Assembly (NCBI RefSeq): GCF_003813865.1
Contig: NZ_RMVG01000005.1
Coordinates: 169,616 to 233,615 of the forward strand
Reading direction: 5' to 3'
DNA length: 64,000 bases
DNA from: Candidatus Pantoea deserta
GTDB taxonomy: Bacteria; Pseudomonadota; Gammaproteobacteria; Enterobacterales; Enterobacteriaceae
The notes below the pieces were generated by a model that saw nothing but the letters and a program-made list of their open reading frames with translations, made no database searches and had not been told where the DNA came from. Shown here piece after piece: positions 35,384 through 44,745 of the stretch (its first letter is position 1; every line of letters starts with the position of its first letter). Made by a program: the position numbers and the translations under genes.

Positions 35384-36220
35384 TCAGGCGATGGTATTGC
35401 GCAGGCGGCCAATCTTTTCGATTTCGACTTCCACCACGTCACCGCTGAACATAAACAGCGGCGGCGTGCGTTTTTTGCCAACGCCGCCCGGCGAGCCGGT
35501 GAAAATGACGTCGCCAGGCGACAGCGGGCTAAAGGCGGAAATATATTCGATGATATTCGCTACCTTATGCACCATGCTGCCGGTGGTGTCGTTCTGCACT
35601 TCGCGCCCGTTCAGGAAGGTTTTAATCGCCAGCGCCTGCGGATCGCCGATCTCTTCGGCGGTGGTCATCCAGGGGCCAAACCCGCCGGTCTGCGGCCAGT
35701 TCTTGCCGGCAGTGAACCAGGTAAACTGCATATCGCGCACCGTCGCGTCCATAAAGCAGCTGTAGCCCGCCACATATTCCAGCGCCTGCTCCGCTTTTAC
35801 CTGATGCGCCGGTTTGCCGATAATCACCGCCAGCTCGCCTTCATAGTCAAACTCGCTGGTAGACTCTGGCTTCAGCAGCGGGCGATCGTGACCGGTCAGC
35901 GAGTCGGCGAAGCGAATAAACAGCGTGGGCGCGTCCAGGGTCTCAGAGAACTCTTTGCGCTTGTCGGCGTAATTCATCCCGACGCAAAAAACTTTGCCGG
36001 GATTTTCAATGACCGGCAGGAACTGCAACGCGGAGAAAGCGAAGTCAGCCGGAAGCGTGCGGAATGCGGCCAGATCGGCCATAGAAGAGCGTTGAAGAAA
36101 GGTTTTCAGATCCGGGCATTCCGCGCCGAGGCGCAATCCCACGTCTGTCACGCCATCTTCAAGGACGATGCCAAAACTTTTTCTTGCCTGGTCAGGAAGA
36201 TAAAAACTGCAAAGCTGCAT
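35384..36220 (-). CDS. fumarylacetoacetate hydrolase (FAH) family protein
   Basis: This 278-residue protein has the FAH C-terminal fold: VGMNYADKRKEF, metal-binding acids in FDYEGELAVIIGK (two Glu) and the Asp of GYSCFMDATVRD, and the late VIFTGSPGGVGKKRTPP loop. Members cleave C-C bonds in or isomerise acylpyruvates and related keto acids, often in aromatic catabolism. A GAGG site precedes the ATG. It stands alone with its own terminator, so no pathway can be inferred from neighbours. Confidence 0.88.
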   Translation of the reverse strand: MQLCSFYLPDQARKSFGIVLEDGVTDVGLRLGAECPDLKTFLQRSSMADLAAFRTLPADFAFSALQFLPVIENPGKVFCVGMNYADKRKEFSETLDAPTLFIRFADSLTGHDRPLLKPESTSEFDYEGELAVIIGKPAHQVKAEQALEYVAGYSCFMDATVRDMQFTWFTAGKNWPQTGGFGPWMTTAEEIGDPQALAIKTFLNGREVQNDTTGSMVHKVANIIEYISAFSPLSPGDVIFTGSPGGVGKKRTPPLFMFSGDVVEVEIEKIGRLRNTIA

Positions 36221-36317
36221 TACTGCCTCGTTGTTATAGGAAATTTCGCGCGCAGGTTAGCAAATGCTAAGGTGAAAATCGTACAAACTTACGCTCATCC
36301 GATGTGTGAAAGGTGCG

Positions 36318-36342
36318 CGGACCGCATGAGTCAGGCGGTCCG
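36318..36342 (-). terminator. hairpin, possible end of the AzuC-like transcript
   Basis: CGGACCGC (36318-36325) pairs with GCGGTCCG (36335-36342). A second stem (CCCCGAT/ATCGGGG, 36369-36389) lies between it and the small ORF. From the predicted start near 36518 the RNA would be about 200 nt. No strong T-tract follows. Confidence 0.4.
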
Positions 36343-36406
36343 AATCGAGGCGATAACCTCAGGTCGATCCCCGATGGCGATTATCGGGGGTCGGCGGCGC
36401 GGTCTG

Positions 36407-36484
36407 TTAGTACATAGCGCCTGGCGGTACGTATTTGAAGGTTTCGACGTAAGCGCGGAAAACATACTTCACTAAACGTTTCAT
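36407..36484 (-). CDS. azuC: AzuC-like small protein (25 residues), possible dual-function RNA
   Basis: A 25-codon frame runs from ATG at 36484 to TAA at 36407 (MKRLVKYVFRAYVETFKYVP..., ending PPGAMY). Its C-terminal half has the form TFK-VPPG-M, which from memory matches E. coli AzuC (TFKDVPPGNMF), with a basic, amphipathic N-terminal half as in AzuC. E. coli AzuC (28 residues) associates with the membrane and GlpD, and its transcript also acts as the sRNA AzuR. AAGG lies seven bases upstream of the ATG. A good sigma70 promoter and CRP-like site are placed just upstream. RNA activity here is untested. Confidence 0.68.
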   Translation of the reverse strand: MKRLVKYVFRAYVETFKYVPPGAMY

Positions 36485-36524
36485 GGGTTGCCTTGTTCAA
36501 AATTTGTTGAAGAAATGCAGAGAA

Positions 36525-36553
36525 ATTATAGCCACTGTGCATTTTGCAGGCAA
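36525..36553 (-). promoter_or_regulatory. sigma70 promoter of the AzuC-like gene
   Basis: On the minus strand TTGCCT (36553-36548) and a perfect TATAAT (36530-36525) are spaced by 17 bp, predicting a start near 36518, about 34 nt before the small ORF. Confidence 0.75.
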
Positions 36554-36558
36554 TAAAT

Positions 36559-36574
36559 TTTGAACTGGATCACA
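36559..36574. promoter_or_regulatory. CRP (cAMP receptor protein) site upstream of the AzuC-like gene
   Basis: TTTGAACTGGATCACA matches TGTGA-N6-TCACA at nine of ten conserved positions. It is centred about 48 bp upstream of the predicted start. E. coli azuC is under CRP control, which fits. Confidence 0.65.
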
Positions 36575-36603
36575 AAAACAGCACTTTTTTTCAGGACCGG
36601 ATG

Positions 36604-37179
36604 TTAAGAAAAGAGGTTGAGGTGCTCGATCAGGATAGTGCAGCCGATAGCAATCAAGACCAGGCCGCCCAGCACTTCAGCCCATTTGCCCAGTACCGGA
36701 CCCACTAAACGACCGACCAGCACGCCGGTTGTCGCCATTATGGTGGTCGCCATGCCAATTGTCAGCGCGGTGGCAACAATGTTCACTTGCAGGAAGGCCA
36801 GACCAACGCCCACCGCCAGCGCATCAAGACTGGTCGCGACGGCCGTTGTGGCAAGCACCATAAAGCCGTGGCGCTGCGGCGCTTCGCAGGGTTCAGCCGT
36901 GGCAGTCTGACGGAAGCCCTCCATCATCATTCGCCCGCCCAGGAAGGCCAGCAGGAAAAAGGCGACCCAGTGATCCCAGGCCATCACGTAGCGGCTGGCG
37001 GCCAGGCCGGCTGCCCAGCCAATCAGCGGGGTCAATGCTTCAATCGCGCCAAAAATCAGGCCGGTGCGCAGCGCTTCTTTAAAGCCGGGACGATGCAGCG
37101 CTGCGCCTTTGCTCAACGCAGCGGCAAAAGCGTCCATCGACATACCGAAGGCAAGAATCAGGGTTGCAATAAAAGTCAT
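36604..37179 (-). CDS. mntP: MntP manganese efflux pump
   Basis: This 191-residue protein is MntP (YebN, UPF0059): six membrane helices with acidic residues inside the membrane ([12 protein letters not shown] in helix 1, [14 protein letters not shown] in helix 4). The family length (about 188) agrees. It exports excess Mn2+. A near-perfect MntR box lies about 130 bp upstream, consistent with the known MntR-dependent induction. I could not find the yybP-ykoY manganese riboswitch that precedes E. coli mntP. Confidence 0.95.
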   Translation of the reverse strand: MTFIATLILAFGMSMDAFAAALSKGAALHRPGFKEALRTGLIFGAIEALTPLIGWAAGLAASRYVMAWDHWVAFFLLAFLGGRMMMEGFRQTATAEPCEAPQRHGFMVLATTAVATSLDALAVGVGLAFLQVNIVATALTIGMATTIMATTGVLVGRLVGPVLGKWAEVLGGLVLIAIGCTILIEHLNLFS

Positions 37180-37197
37180 AATGGCTAGTGTCAGGAT

Positions 37198-37223
37198 AAA
37201 AAGCGTTCGAAAGCCCGCTTTTT
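37198..37223. other. hairpin in the mntP leader
   Basis: AAAAAGCG (37198-37205) pairs with CGCTTTTT (37216-37223), 18 bp upstream of the mntP start. In the mRNA the A/U-flanked stem could act as an intrinsic terminator or as a structure masking translation initiation. This is an inference from position. Confidence 0.45.
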
Positions 37224-37308
37224 ACCACGCATAATATCTGGTCTGATAAAAGTGCGCGCAGTCTAGCACGCATCCCTCACGATAAAAAGACAAGAAAATC
37301 ATGGGTTT

Positions 37309-37331
37309 AAGTATAGCAAAGGCTATAACTT
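37309..37331. promoter_or_regulatory. MntR-binding site upstream of mntP
   Basis: AGTATAGCAAAGGCTATAACT contains the dyad TATAGC-AAAG-GCTATA and matches the MntR consensus (AACATAGCAAAGGCTATGTT) at most positions. MntR with Mn2+ activates mntP in E. coli. The box lies within the spacer between mntP and the small membrane protein gene. Confidence 0.8.
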
Positions 37332-37412
37332 TTAACTTTCGCTATGCTTAGCCGCTAAGCTAATGGTATTTAAGCGTTTTCTTTAAGGCCGCCCTCGTCC
37401 CCGACGCGCGTC

Positions 37413-37436
37413 CGCCACAGGGATTGAACCCTGGCG
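37413..37436. other. strong hairpin upstream of the small membrane protein gene
   Basis: CGCC...GGCG and AGGG...CCCT form a stacked stem with a two-base bulge and loop ATTGAA, 45 bp before the ATG at 37482. On the minus strand it reads like a tRNA T-arm (GGTTCAATCCC), but no tRNA can be built around it. Its role is unknown. The rest of the 37180-37481 spacer holds only the mntP control sites. Confidence 0.4.
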
Positions 37437-37481
37437 AAGATTCCCGGAAAATAGCCGCGCTGAAGACTGCGGAACTTACCG

Positions 37482-37724
37482 ATGAAAAACCCTTTTGAAT
37501 CTCTGATTATTCCCGGCGGCATTTTGCTGCTTGGCTTTCTTTCCGCCCTGCTGCTGCCTGCGCCCAACTTTGGCATTACCCTGGCCCGGACGCTGACCCA
37601 GCGGCTGCATTTACAGGACATTAATCAGCTCTACACCATTATCTTCTGCGTGTGGTTTCTGTTGCTGGGCGCGGTCGAGTTTTTTGTTATCCGCTTTATC
37701 TATCGACGCTGGTTCCGTTCCTGA
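37482..37724 (+). CDS. small inner membrane protein of unknown function
   Basis: This 80-residue protein has two hydrophobic helices (about residues 9-27, PGGILLLGFLSALLLPA, and 50-70, LYTIIFCVWFLLLGAVEFFV) and a basic tail (RFIYRRWFRS) that suggests a cytoplasmic C-terminus. I do not recognise the family. GC content and codon use look like those of its neighbours, so it is probably a genuine resident gene. A weak GGAA precedes the ATG. It follows a G+C-rich leader with a strong hairpin. Confidence 0.65.
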   Translation: MKNPFESLIIPGGILLLGFLSALLLPAPNFGITLARTLTQRLHLQDINQLYTIIFCVWFLLLGAVEFFVIRFIYRRWFRS

Positions 37725-38241
37725 GCGCAAGGGCTGCCCGCCGCTGCTTTTTTCGCCACTGCGGGCGACTCATCCATCACACAAATGTAACATTGTTTTT
37801 ACAGATGCCGTGAAAAACCCCAGTGTCGGCAAAATTTCTTTATCGTCCCTTTCCTGTCTAAACTTAATAAATCAGTAACTTATAAAATAAGGCGAATTTA
37901 ACATCCCTCCCTTCTGTGCACTGTCATTGTGCATTTACGCAACATTATCTTTTATTAACCTCCTGAGTTTGCAGTAAAAAATACCTTATGGCCGTCGCGC
38001 TAAGATGATTAATTCTTATGCTGAATCATTTCTGCATTTAAAAAATAAACAAATGTTTAAATCAGAGACGAGAATGTTATATTCAGTACACAAAGCATAA
38101 CGTGCAGTTAACCTGCATCCCGCTTAAACGAACCTGAGTCTTAACCTTTGAGAAATAGCGCAACGCGCTCCCAGAAAGCGTGACTATTTCGCCTGCGAAC
38201 CTGTTGAGCTTCAGGGCAACAGAGAGAGGAGATGTCGCCTC
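37725..38241. other. long untranslated/promoter region upstream of mqo
   Basis: This is 517 bp without a gene. It is A+T-rich in the middle, presumably holding the mqo promoter and regulatory sites. No riboswitch, tRNA or credible small frame was recognised. GGAG about ten bases before 38242 is the mqo ribosome-binding site. Confidence 0.5.
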
Positions 38242-39858
38242 ATGAGCAAAACAGCTGTAAACCTTTCGCTCGCTAAGAGCGCCACTGGCATGGAAAAAAA
38301 CCACATGTCTGAGCGTAAAGACGTTGACGTCCTGCTGACTGGCGCAGGCGTGATGAGCGCAACCCTGGCCGCATGGCTACAGGAACTGGAACCGGACTGG
38401 ACCATTGAGATGGTCGAGCGGCTGGGAAGCGTAGCGGAAGAGTCGTCTAATGGCTGGAATAACGCCGGTACCGGCCATGCCGCGCTGGCGGAGCTGAACT
38501 ACACGCCGCAAAAGGCGGATGGCAGTATCGACATCACCAAAGCCGTGGCCATCAATGAATCTTTTCAGATTTCCCGTCAGTTCCTGGCATACCAGGTGCA
38601 AAAGGGCCGTCTGGGCACGCCTGAGACATTTATTAACAGCACGCCGCACATGAGCTTCGTCTGGGGTGACGAAAACGTCGCCTTCCTGCGTAAGCGCTAT
38701 CAGGCGCTGCAAAAAAGCACGCTGTTCCGCGGTATGGCTTACTCTGAAGATCCGCAGCAGATCGCTAAATGGATCCCGCTGGTGATGAAGGGACGCGATC
38801 GTCGGCAAAAAGTCGCGGCGACCTGGACGGAAATGGGCACCGACGTCAACTTCGGCGAAGTCACGCGTCAGCTGATCGCTTCGCTGGAAAAGCAGCCTAA
38901 TTTCCGCCTGCGTCTGCGTCAGGAAGTGCGCGATCTTAAGCGTCTGAGCGATGGTCGCTGGCAGGTGACGCTGCATTCGCTGGCGACAGGCGAAACGCGC
39001 GTCGTGAATGCGAAAAACGTCTTTATCGGCGCGGGCGGCGCGGCGCTGCCGCTGTTGCAGAAGAGCGGCATTCCGGAAGTGGCTGGCTATGCGGGCTTCC
39101 CGGTCGGTGGATCCTTCCTCGTTACCGAAAATCCCGCCGTTGTGCAGCAGCATATGGCGAAAGTCTACGGTAAGGCGTCGGTCGGCGCGCCGCCGATGTC
39201 GGTGCCGCACGTTGACACCCGCGTGCTGGACGGGAAGCGCGTACTGCTGTTTGGTCCCTTCGCCACCTTCTCTACCAAGTTCCTGAAGCAGGGCTCGCTG
39301 CTCGATATGTTCGGCTCGATGAACAGCGGCAACCTGCTGCCGATGGTTAACGTCGGCCTGAAGAATTTTGACCTGGTGAAATACCTGGTCGATCAGGTGT
39401 TGCAGAGCGATGCCGATCGTATGGAAGCGCTGCGCGCCTATGTGCCAGAGGCGCATTCTGACGACTGGCGTCTGGTCACTGCCGGTCAGCGCGTGCAGAT
39501 CATCAAGAAAGAGGGTAAAGAGGGCGGCGTGTTGCGTCTTGGCACCGAGGTCGTCACTTCGGAAGACGGCACCATTTCGGCCCTGCTCGGCGCCTCGCCC
39601 GGCGCGTCAACCGCTGCGCCGATTATGCTGGAGCTGATGGCGAAAGCCTGGCCGGAGCTGATGGCCTCTGTTGAGTGGCAGAGCCGCATTCGCGCCGTGG
39701 TGCCCTCCTGGGGACGCAAGCTTAACGGCGATGTGGCGCTGACCGAGAAAGTGCTGGCGGACACCAGCCGCGTACTGAAACTCGCCTATGCGCCGCCGGT
39801 TACGCCAAACGCCGCTAACGACGAAGGACGGGAAACGGCGCACGTTGTCGGCAAGTAA
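38242..39858 (+). CDS. mqo: malate:quinone oxidoreductase
   Basis: This 538-residue FAD enzyme oxidises malate to oxaloacetate with electron transfer to quinone at the inner membrane. Visible features are the dinucleotide-binding region [16 protein letters not shown] (about residues 32-47), the [19 protein letters not shown] signature, [15 protein letters not shown] and the C-terminal [15 protein letters not shown]. Length is typical. The N-terminus is about 15-20 residues longer than the conserved core, and a start at the inner ATG near 38290 is possible. A strong terminator follows. Confidence 0.95.
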   Translation: MSKTAVNLSLAKSATGMEKNHMSERKDVDVLLTGAGVMSATLAAWLQELEPDWTIEMVERLGSVAEESSNGWNNAGTGHAALAELNYTPQKADGSIDITKAVAINESFQISRQFLAYQVQKGRLGTPETFINSTPHMSFVWGDENVAFLRKRYQALQKSTLFRGMAYSEDPQQIAKWIPLVMKGRDRRQKVAATWTEMGTDVNFGEVTRQLIASLEKQPNFRLRLRQEVRDLKRLSDGRWQVTLHSLATGETRVVNAKNVFIGAGGAALPLLQKSGIPEVAGYAGFPVGGSFLVTENPAVVQQHMAKVYGKASVGAPPMSVPHVDTRVLDGKRVLLFGPFATFSTKFLKQGSLLDMFGSMNSGNLLPMVNVGLKNFDLVKYLVDQVLQSDADRMEALRAYVPEAHSDDWRLVTAGQRVQIIKKEGKEGGVLRLGTEVVTSEDGTISALLGASPGASTAAPIMLELMAKAWPELMASVEWQSRIRAVVPSWGRKLNGDVALTEKVLADTSRVLKLAYAPPVTPNAANDEGRETAHVVGK

Positions 39859-39874
39859 CCACGTTGTGATTTGA

Positions 39875-39900
39875 AGCCCTGCTGATGCAGGGCTTTTTTA
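39875..39900 (+). terminator. rho-independent terminator of mqo
   Basis: AGCCCTGC (39875-39882) pairs with GCAGGGCT (39887-39894) with a TGAT loop, followed by a run of T's. The remaining spacer to 40159 is G+C-rich and shows no gene; it should hold the phosphoketolase promoter. Confidence 0.92.
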
Positions 39901-40159
39901 TTTGCTCCCGCGCAAAACCCGCTCCACAGACGTCGGTGGCCAGGTGGCGCGAACGGGACCACCAGACCGCGTCACCCCTGCCCTGCGCGCCAGCGCGGCC
40001 ACGACCGCCTGCCATGCCGCTCCGCTCTCCGGTTCACGCTTTTCCCCTTCGGCTTTACCGGCGCGAGGTATGCCGCGCCTGGTCGAGTGACGCATTCTCT
40101 ATTAGGGTTAAGGAAACCTGTCTGTGCTTTCGCCATGTTGCTTAAGAGGAGAATGTCCG

Positions 40160-42544
40160 ATGTCTCAACCGACCGCTGCCAGTGAACTTCAACTGCTGGA
40201 TCGCTACTGGCGCGCCGCCAACTACCTTTCCGTCGGGCAGATCTACCTGATGGCGAATCCCCTGCTGCGCGAGCCGCTTAAACCAGAGCATATTAAGCCT
40301 CGCCTGCTGGGACACTGGGGCACGACCCCAGGCCTCAACTTTATCTACGCGCATTTAAATCGCATCATTCGCCAGCGCGACCTTAATCTGATTTACGTCT
40401 GTGGGCCAGGCCATGGCGGACCGGGCATGGTTGCGAATACCTGGCTGGAGGGCAGCTATAGCGAAATCTACCCGCACGTCAGCGAGGACGGCGAAGGGAT
40501 GCAGCGCCTGTTTAAACAGTTCTCTTTTCCAGGCGGCATTCCCAGCCACGCCGCGCCGGAAACCCCCGGCTCGATTAACGAGGGCGGAGAACTGGGCTAC
40601 TCTCTGTCGCACGCTTTTGGCGCGGCCTTCGATCATCCGGATCTGATCGTGCCTTGCGTGATCGGCGACGGCGAAGCGGAAACGGGTCCGCTGGCGTCGA
40701 GCTGGCACGGCATCAAGTTCCTTAACCCGCAGCGCGACGGCGCCGTTTTGCCGATCCTGCATCTCAACGGCTATAAAATCGCCAATCCGACAATTCTGGG
40801 ACGCGCCGATGATGATGACCTGCAACAGCTGTTCAGCGGCTATGGCTATGAACCGCTGTTTGTCAGCGGCCATGAGCCGGAAAAGATGCATCAGCAGATG
40901 GCCGATGCGCTGGATAACGCCTTTAATAAAATCGCCGCTTATCAGCAGGCGGCGCGCGCAGGCGACGAGCAGAGCGGCATTCCGCGCTGGCCGATGATTA
41001 TTCTGCGCAGCCCCAAAGGCTGGACCGGGCCGCAGGAGGTGGATGGCAAGAAAGTGGAAGGTTTCTGGCGGGCGCATCAGGTGCCGGTAGCGGCCTGCCG
41101 CGAAGATGAGGAACACCGGCAGATTCTGGAGAAGTGGCTGCGCAGCTACCAGCCGGACGATCTGTTTGATGAACAGGGACGGCTGAAGCCGGAACTGCGC
41201 GCGCTGGCGCCTCAGGGCGACAAACGCATGGGGGCATCGCCCTATGCCAACGGCGGCTTACTGCGCCGCGAGCTTGATACGCCCGACATTCGCAACTTCG
41301 CTTTTGATGTGCAGGAACCCGGCTCGCAGCTGGCGCAGGCCACCGAGCAGCTTGGCCGCTACCTGGCAGAGATCTTCGCGCGTAACGCGAATAACTTCCG
41401 CCTGTTCGGCCCGGATGAAACCGCCTCGAATCGTCTGACGCCGGTGTTTGACGTTACCAGCCGCACCTGGCTGGAGCCGGTTAAGCCCTATGACGAACAG
41501 CTGGCGCGCGATGGCCGCGTTATGGAAATCCTCAGCGAACACCAGTGTCAGGGCTGGCTGGAAGGCTATCTGCTGACGGGCCGTCACGGCCTGTTCAACT
41601 GCTATGAAGCCTTTATCCATATCGTGGATTCAATGTTTAACCAGCACGCAAAATGGCTCAAGGTCACGCGCAAGCTCGGCTGGCGTAAGCCCGTCTCTTC
41701 GCTTAACTATCTGCTCTCTTCCCACGTCTGGCGACAGGATCACAACGGCTATAGCCATCAGGATCCCGGCTTTATGGATCATGTCGCCAATAAAAAGGCC
41801 GACATCGTCCGTATCTATCTGCCGCCCGATGCCAATACCCTGCTGTGGGTGGGCGATCACTGTCTCCGCACCTGGGACCGCATCAACGTAATAGTCGCGG
41901 GCAAGCAGCCGTCGGCGCAGTGGCTAGATATAGAGAGCGCCATTGCCCACTGCGAAGCTGGCATGAGCGACTGGCGCTGGGCCGGCACCACGCCGCAGGG
42001 CGAAGAGCCGGATGTTGTCATGGCGTGCGCCGGCGATGTGCCCACGCTGGAGACGCTGGCGGCCGTGGATCTGCTGCGCGGCTATCTGCCTGAACTGCGT
42101 ATCCGCGTGGTCAACGTGGTGGATTTAATGGCGCTGCAAACGCAGGATCAGCATCCGCACGGAAAAAGCGATGACGAGTTTGATGCGCTGTTTACGCTCG
42201 ACAAGCCGGTGATTTTCGCCTTCCACGGCTATCCGTCGCTGGTTCATCGCCTGACCTATCGGCGCAACAACTACCGCAATTTCCATGTGCGCGGCTTTAA
42301 TGAAGAGGGCACCACCACCACGCCCTTTGATATGACGGTGCTGAACGAGCTGGACCGCTATCATCTGGCGCAGGAAGCCATTTTGCGCATTCCTGGCCTG
42401 GCGGACCAGCATGCGGAGCTGCTGGATGATTTACAGGAGCGCATTGCCGAGCACCATCGCTACGTGCGCGAATATGGCGAAGACGTGCCGGAAGTGCGCA
42501 ACTGGAAGTGGCCATCCGCAACAGGCGACGGCGCGCCGGATTAA
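40160..42544 (+). CDS. xfp: phosphoketolase (xylulose-5-P/fructose-6-P)
   Basis: This 794-residue thiamine-diphosphate enzyme cleaves xylulose 5-phosphate and/or fructose 6-phosphate into acetyl phosphate plus a shorter sugar phosphate. Signatures are [46 protein letters not shown], the TPP-binding [15 protein letters not shown] and the C-terminal [19 protein letters not shown] region. Length matches family members (about 790-800). The ATG at 40160 has GAGGAG eight bases upstream, which excludes a longer start. Its stop overlaps the convergent LysE gene. Acetate kinase or Pta, which would use the acetyl phosphate, is not in this window. Confidence 0.95.
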   Translation: MSQPTAASELQLLDRYWRAANYLSVGQIYLMANPLLREPLKPEHIKPRLLGHWGTTPGLNFIYAHLNRIIRQRDLNLIYVCGPGHGGPGMVANTWLEGSYSEIYPHVSEDGEGMQRLFKQFSFPGGIPSHAAPETPGSINEGGELGYSLSHAFGAAFDHPDLIVPCVIGDGEAETGPLASSWHGIKFLNPQRDGAVLPILHLNGYKIANPTILGRADDDDLQQLFSGYGYEPLFVSGHEPEKMHQQMADALDNAFNKIAAYQQAARAGDEQSGIPRWPMIILRSPKGWTGPQEVDGKKVEGFWRAHQVPVAACREDEEHRQILEKWLRSYQPDDLFDEQGRLKPELRALAPQGDKRMGASPYANGGLLRRELDTPDIRNFAFDVQEPGSQLAQATEQLGRYLAEIFARNANNFRLFGPDETASNRLTPVFDVTSRTWLEPVKPYDEQLARDGRVMEILSEHQCQGWLEGYLLTGRHGLFNCYEAFIHIVDSMFNQHAKWLKVTRKLGWRKPVSSLNYLLSSHVWRQDHNGYSHQDPGFMDHVANKKADIVRIYLPPDANTLLWVGDHCLRTWDRINVIVAGKQPSAQWLDIESAIAHCEAGMSDWRWAGTTPQGEEPDVVMACAGDVPTLETLAAVDLLRGYLPELRIRVVNVVDLMALQTQDQHPHGKSDDEFDALFTLDKPVIFAFHGYPSLVHRLTYRRNNYRNFHVRGFNEEGTTTTPFDMTVLNELDRYHLAQEAILRIPGLADQHAELLDDLQERIAEHHRYVREYGEDVPEVRNWKWPSATGDGAPD

Positions 42545-43122
42545 CGCATGACATCCGCCAGCATCCATAGCGTGGTGGCAACCAGCGATAACGCCATCAC
42601 GCTATTGAACAGCTGACGCTTCCACGGCGTTTGCAGATGGACGCCAAGCCGATCGCCCATCGCCGCCCACACCAGAATGCAGGGCAGATTCACCAGCGCG
42701 AAGCCGAGCATCACCGGCATCAGACCGCTCTGGGCGCTCCACAGCAGCGCCACGTTGGTCGCCATAATCCAGGCTTTCGGGTTGACGGCCTGGAAGCAGA
42801 GCGCGCCCGCAATGGTCATCGGCTGCGCCTTTTCCCGTCGCGCAGGCGCAGCGGCACGCCACAGCTTCCACGACAGCCAGAGCAGGTAGGCGCAGCCCAC
42901 CAGCGTCAGGGGCAGCCTGACGGCGCTCATCCAGCTCAGCAGCCACTCCAGCGCCAGTCCCGCCAGCGCGGTTTGCAGCAGACAGCCCAGCAGCACGCCG
43001 GAGATCATCGGCAGCGTGCGCCGCAGGCCGAAATTAACGCCAGAGGTCGCCAGCAGCAGATTATTCGGACCGGGTGTAATAGACATAACGGTAACGTAGC
43101 TAAAAAAAGAGGGATCAAGCAT
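42541..43122 (-). CDS. LysE/RhtB-family amino acid exporter
   Basis: This 193-residue, about six-helix protein has the family N-terminus [23 protein letters not shown] and the [18 protein letters not shown] motif. The role is export of an amino acid or derivative across the inner membrane. The ATG at 43122 gives the normal N-terminus; the open frame extends upstream but into the regulatory region. A divergent MocR-type regulator starts 135 bp away, a common pairing. The substrate is unknown. Confidence 0.88.
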   Translation of the reverse strand: MLDPSFFSYVTVMSITPGPNNLLLATSGVNFGLRRTLPMISGVLLGCLLQTALAGLALEWLLSWMSAVRLPLTLVGCAYLLWLSWKLWRAAAPARREKAQPMTIAGALCFQAVNPKAWIMATNVALLWSAQSGLMPVMLGFALVNLPCILVWAAMGDRLGVHLQTPWKRQLFNSVMALSLVATTLWMLADVMR

Positions 43123-43257
43123 GGCGGCACTCTCGCTAAAGGAATATAGCGCTATGCTAGAGTGAGAAAACCGTTGGTAACAGAGACACAAAAATACTAT
43201 TGTCATGGTTACAGTTTGCTTTTTTTCATATTGTACCCATGATCTGCGGAGGCTTTT

Positions 43258-44745
43258 GTGTCCCTGTCTCAGTCTGATACTCAGCCGCTCTACCATCAGC
43301 TTGCTGACAGCTTTGCCGCGGCGATTCATCAGGGCACGCTGAAGCCCGGTAAACGACTGCCTGCGATTCGCCGCGTGGCGCAATCCCATCACGTCAGCAT
43401 CAATACCGTGCTGAACGCCTGGCAGCTGCTGGAAGATCGCGGCCTGATCGAGGCGCGTCCTCAGTCCGGCTATTATGTGCGCAGCGTACTGCCTGCCGTC
43501 ACGCCTTCTGTGCCGCATCGCGCTCGTGTTAAAGACCCCAGCAGCGAAAAGCTCGACCTGATCGATCAGGTCTTTGCCGCGCAGAATCATCCCGACTACA
43601 TCAACATCTCCCTGGCCTGTCCGCAGGATGGCGAGCTGTATCCGTCGGCGCGACTGAGCCGCATTACCGCCTCGCTGCTGCGGCGTAATCCTGATTTAAT
43701 TGGCCGCTACGCGCTTCCGCCTGGTAGTGAGCGCTTACGGGAGGAGATTGCGCGACGGGCGCTGCATGCGGGCATGTCGCTGACCAGCGAGCAGATCACC
43801 CTGACCCACGGCTGTATGGAGGCGTTGCAGCTGGCGCTACGCGCCGTGACGCAGCCGGGCGACTGCGTGGGGCTGGAGTCGCCGACCTACTTTTTCCTGT
43901 TCCCCCTGCTGGCGTCGCTGGGGCTGAAAGCGCTGGAAATCCCGACCGATCCGCAGCAGGGGTTGTCGCTCGATGCACTGGAGATGCTGTTGCAGGAGAA
44001 GCGCATTCAGGCGCTGATCGCCATGCCGAGCGCGCAGAATCCGCTCGGCTGCTGCCTGTCGCGGCAAAATAAGCAGCGCCTCGCAAAGTTAGTGAACACT
44101 TACAACGTCCCGCTGCTGGAGGACGGCTTGTATGACGAATTACAGTTTGACTGGCCGCTCTCGCCCACCGTGAAGTCGTTTGATAGCGACGGCTGGGTAA
44201 TCTACTGCACCAGCTTCACCAAGACCGTCGCGCCGGACTTTCGCATCGGCTGGATTGCCGCTGGCCGGTTTCACGAGGCGATTGCCCGCCTGAAAGCGGT
44301 CTCGTCGATGGCGGAATCCCGACTGCTGTCGGAAACCCTGGCGGAATTTCTCGCCAGCGGCGGTTACGATCACCATCTGCGCACGCTGCGCCGTCGCTAT
44401 GCCGCCAACCTGGATGAGGCGCGCGGCCTGATTGCGCGCCATTTTCCGCAGGGAACGCGCGCCACGCTGCCGCGCGGCGGGTTTGTTTTTTGGGTCGAAC
44501 TGCCGGAGCAGGTCAATACGGTGGAGATGTTCCACTGCCTGCTGAAGGAGCAGATTTGCGTCACGCCTGGCGCGCTCTATTCCCTCAGCGAGCGCTATAA
44601 CCATGCGCTGCGCCTCTCCTGCTGCTATCCCTTTGACGATCGCTATAGCTGGGCGCTGAAGCGTACAGGCGCTATCGCCTGCGAGCTGGCGGGTCTGCCG
44701 CCGGGACTGGATCAGGGTGTGCCGTTGCGGCCCCAGACGGTGTAG
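43258..44745 (+). CDS. MocR-type regulator (GntR HTH fused to aminotransferase-like domain)
   Basis: This 495-residue protein has an N-terminal GntR winged helix (PLYHQLADSFAAAIHQGTLKP, RRVAQSHHVSINTVLNAW) and a class I aminotransferase-like domain with the PLP Lys in YCTSFTKTVAPDFRIGW. MocR proteins use bound PLP or an amino acid to control transcription. The divergent LysE exporter is the likely target. The start is GTG with GGAGG six bases upstream. Its 3' end overlaps the convergent GST gene by 34 bp. Confidence 0.9.
   Translation: MSLSQSDTQPLYHQLADSFAAAIHQGTLKPGKRLPAIRRVAQSHHVSINTVLNAWQLLEDRGLIEARPQSGYYVRSVLPAVTPSVPHRARVKDPSSEKLDLIDQVFAAQNHPDYINISLACPQDGELYPSARLSRITASLLRRNPDLIGRYALPPGSERLREEIARRALHAGMSLTSEQITLTHGCMEALQLALRAVTQPGDCVGLESPTYFFLFPLLASLGLKALEIPTDPQQGLSLDALEMLLQEKRIQALIAMPSAQNPLGCCLSRQNKQRLAKLVNTYNVPLLEDGLYDELQFDWPLSPTVKSFDSDGWVIYCTSFTKTVAPDFRIGWIAAGRFHEAIARLKAVSSMAESRLLSETLAEFLASGGYDHHLRTLRRRYAANLDEARGLIARHFPQGTRATLPRGGFVFWVELPEQVNTVEMFHCLLKEQICVTPGALYSLSERYNHALRLSCCYPFDDRYSWALKRTGAIACELAGLPPGLDQGVPLRPQTV

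Noticed and set aside
37413..37436. tRNA gene suggested by a T-arm-like hairpin
   Set aside because: No acceptor, D-arm or anticodon stem can be paired around it on either strand.
42541..43590. Longer version of the LysE-family gene starting at 43590
   Set aside because: The added N-terminus runs through the divergent promoter and over the MocR start; the family N-terminus begins at 43122.
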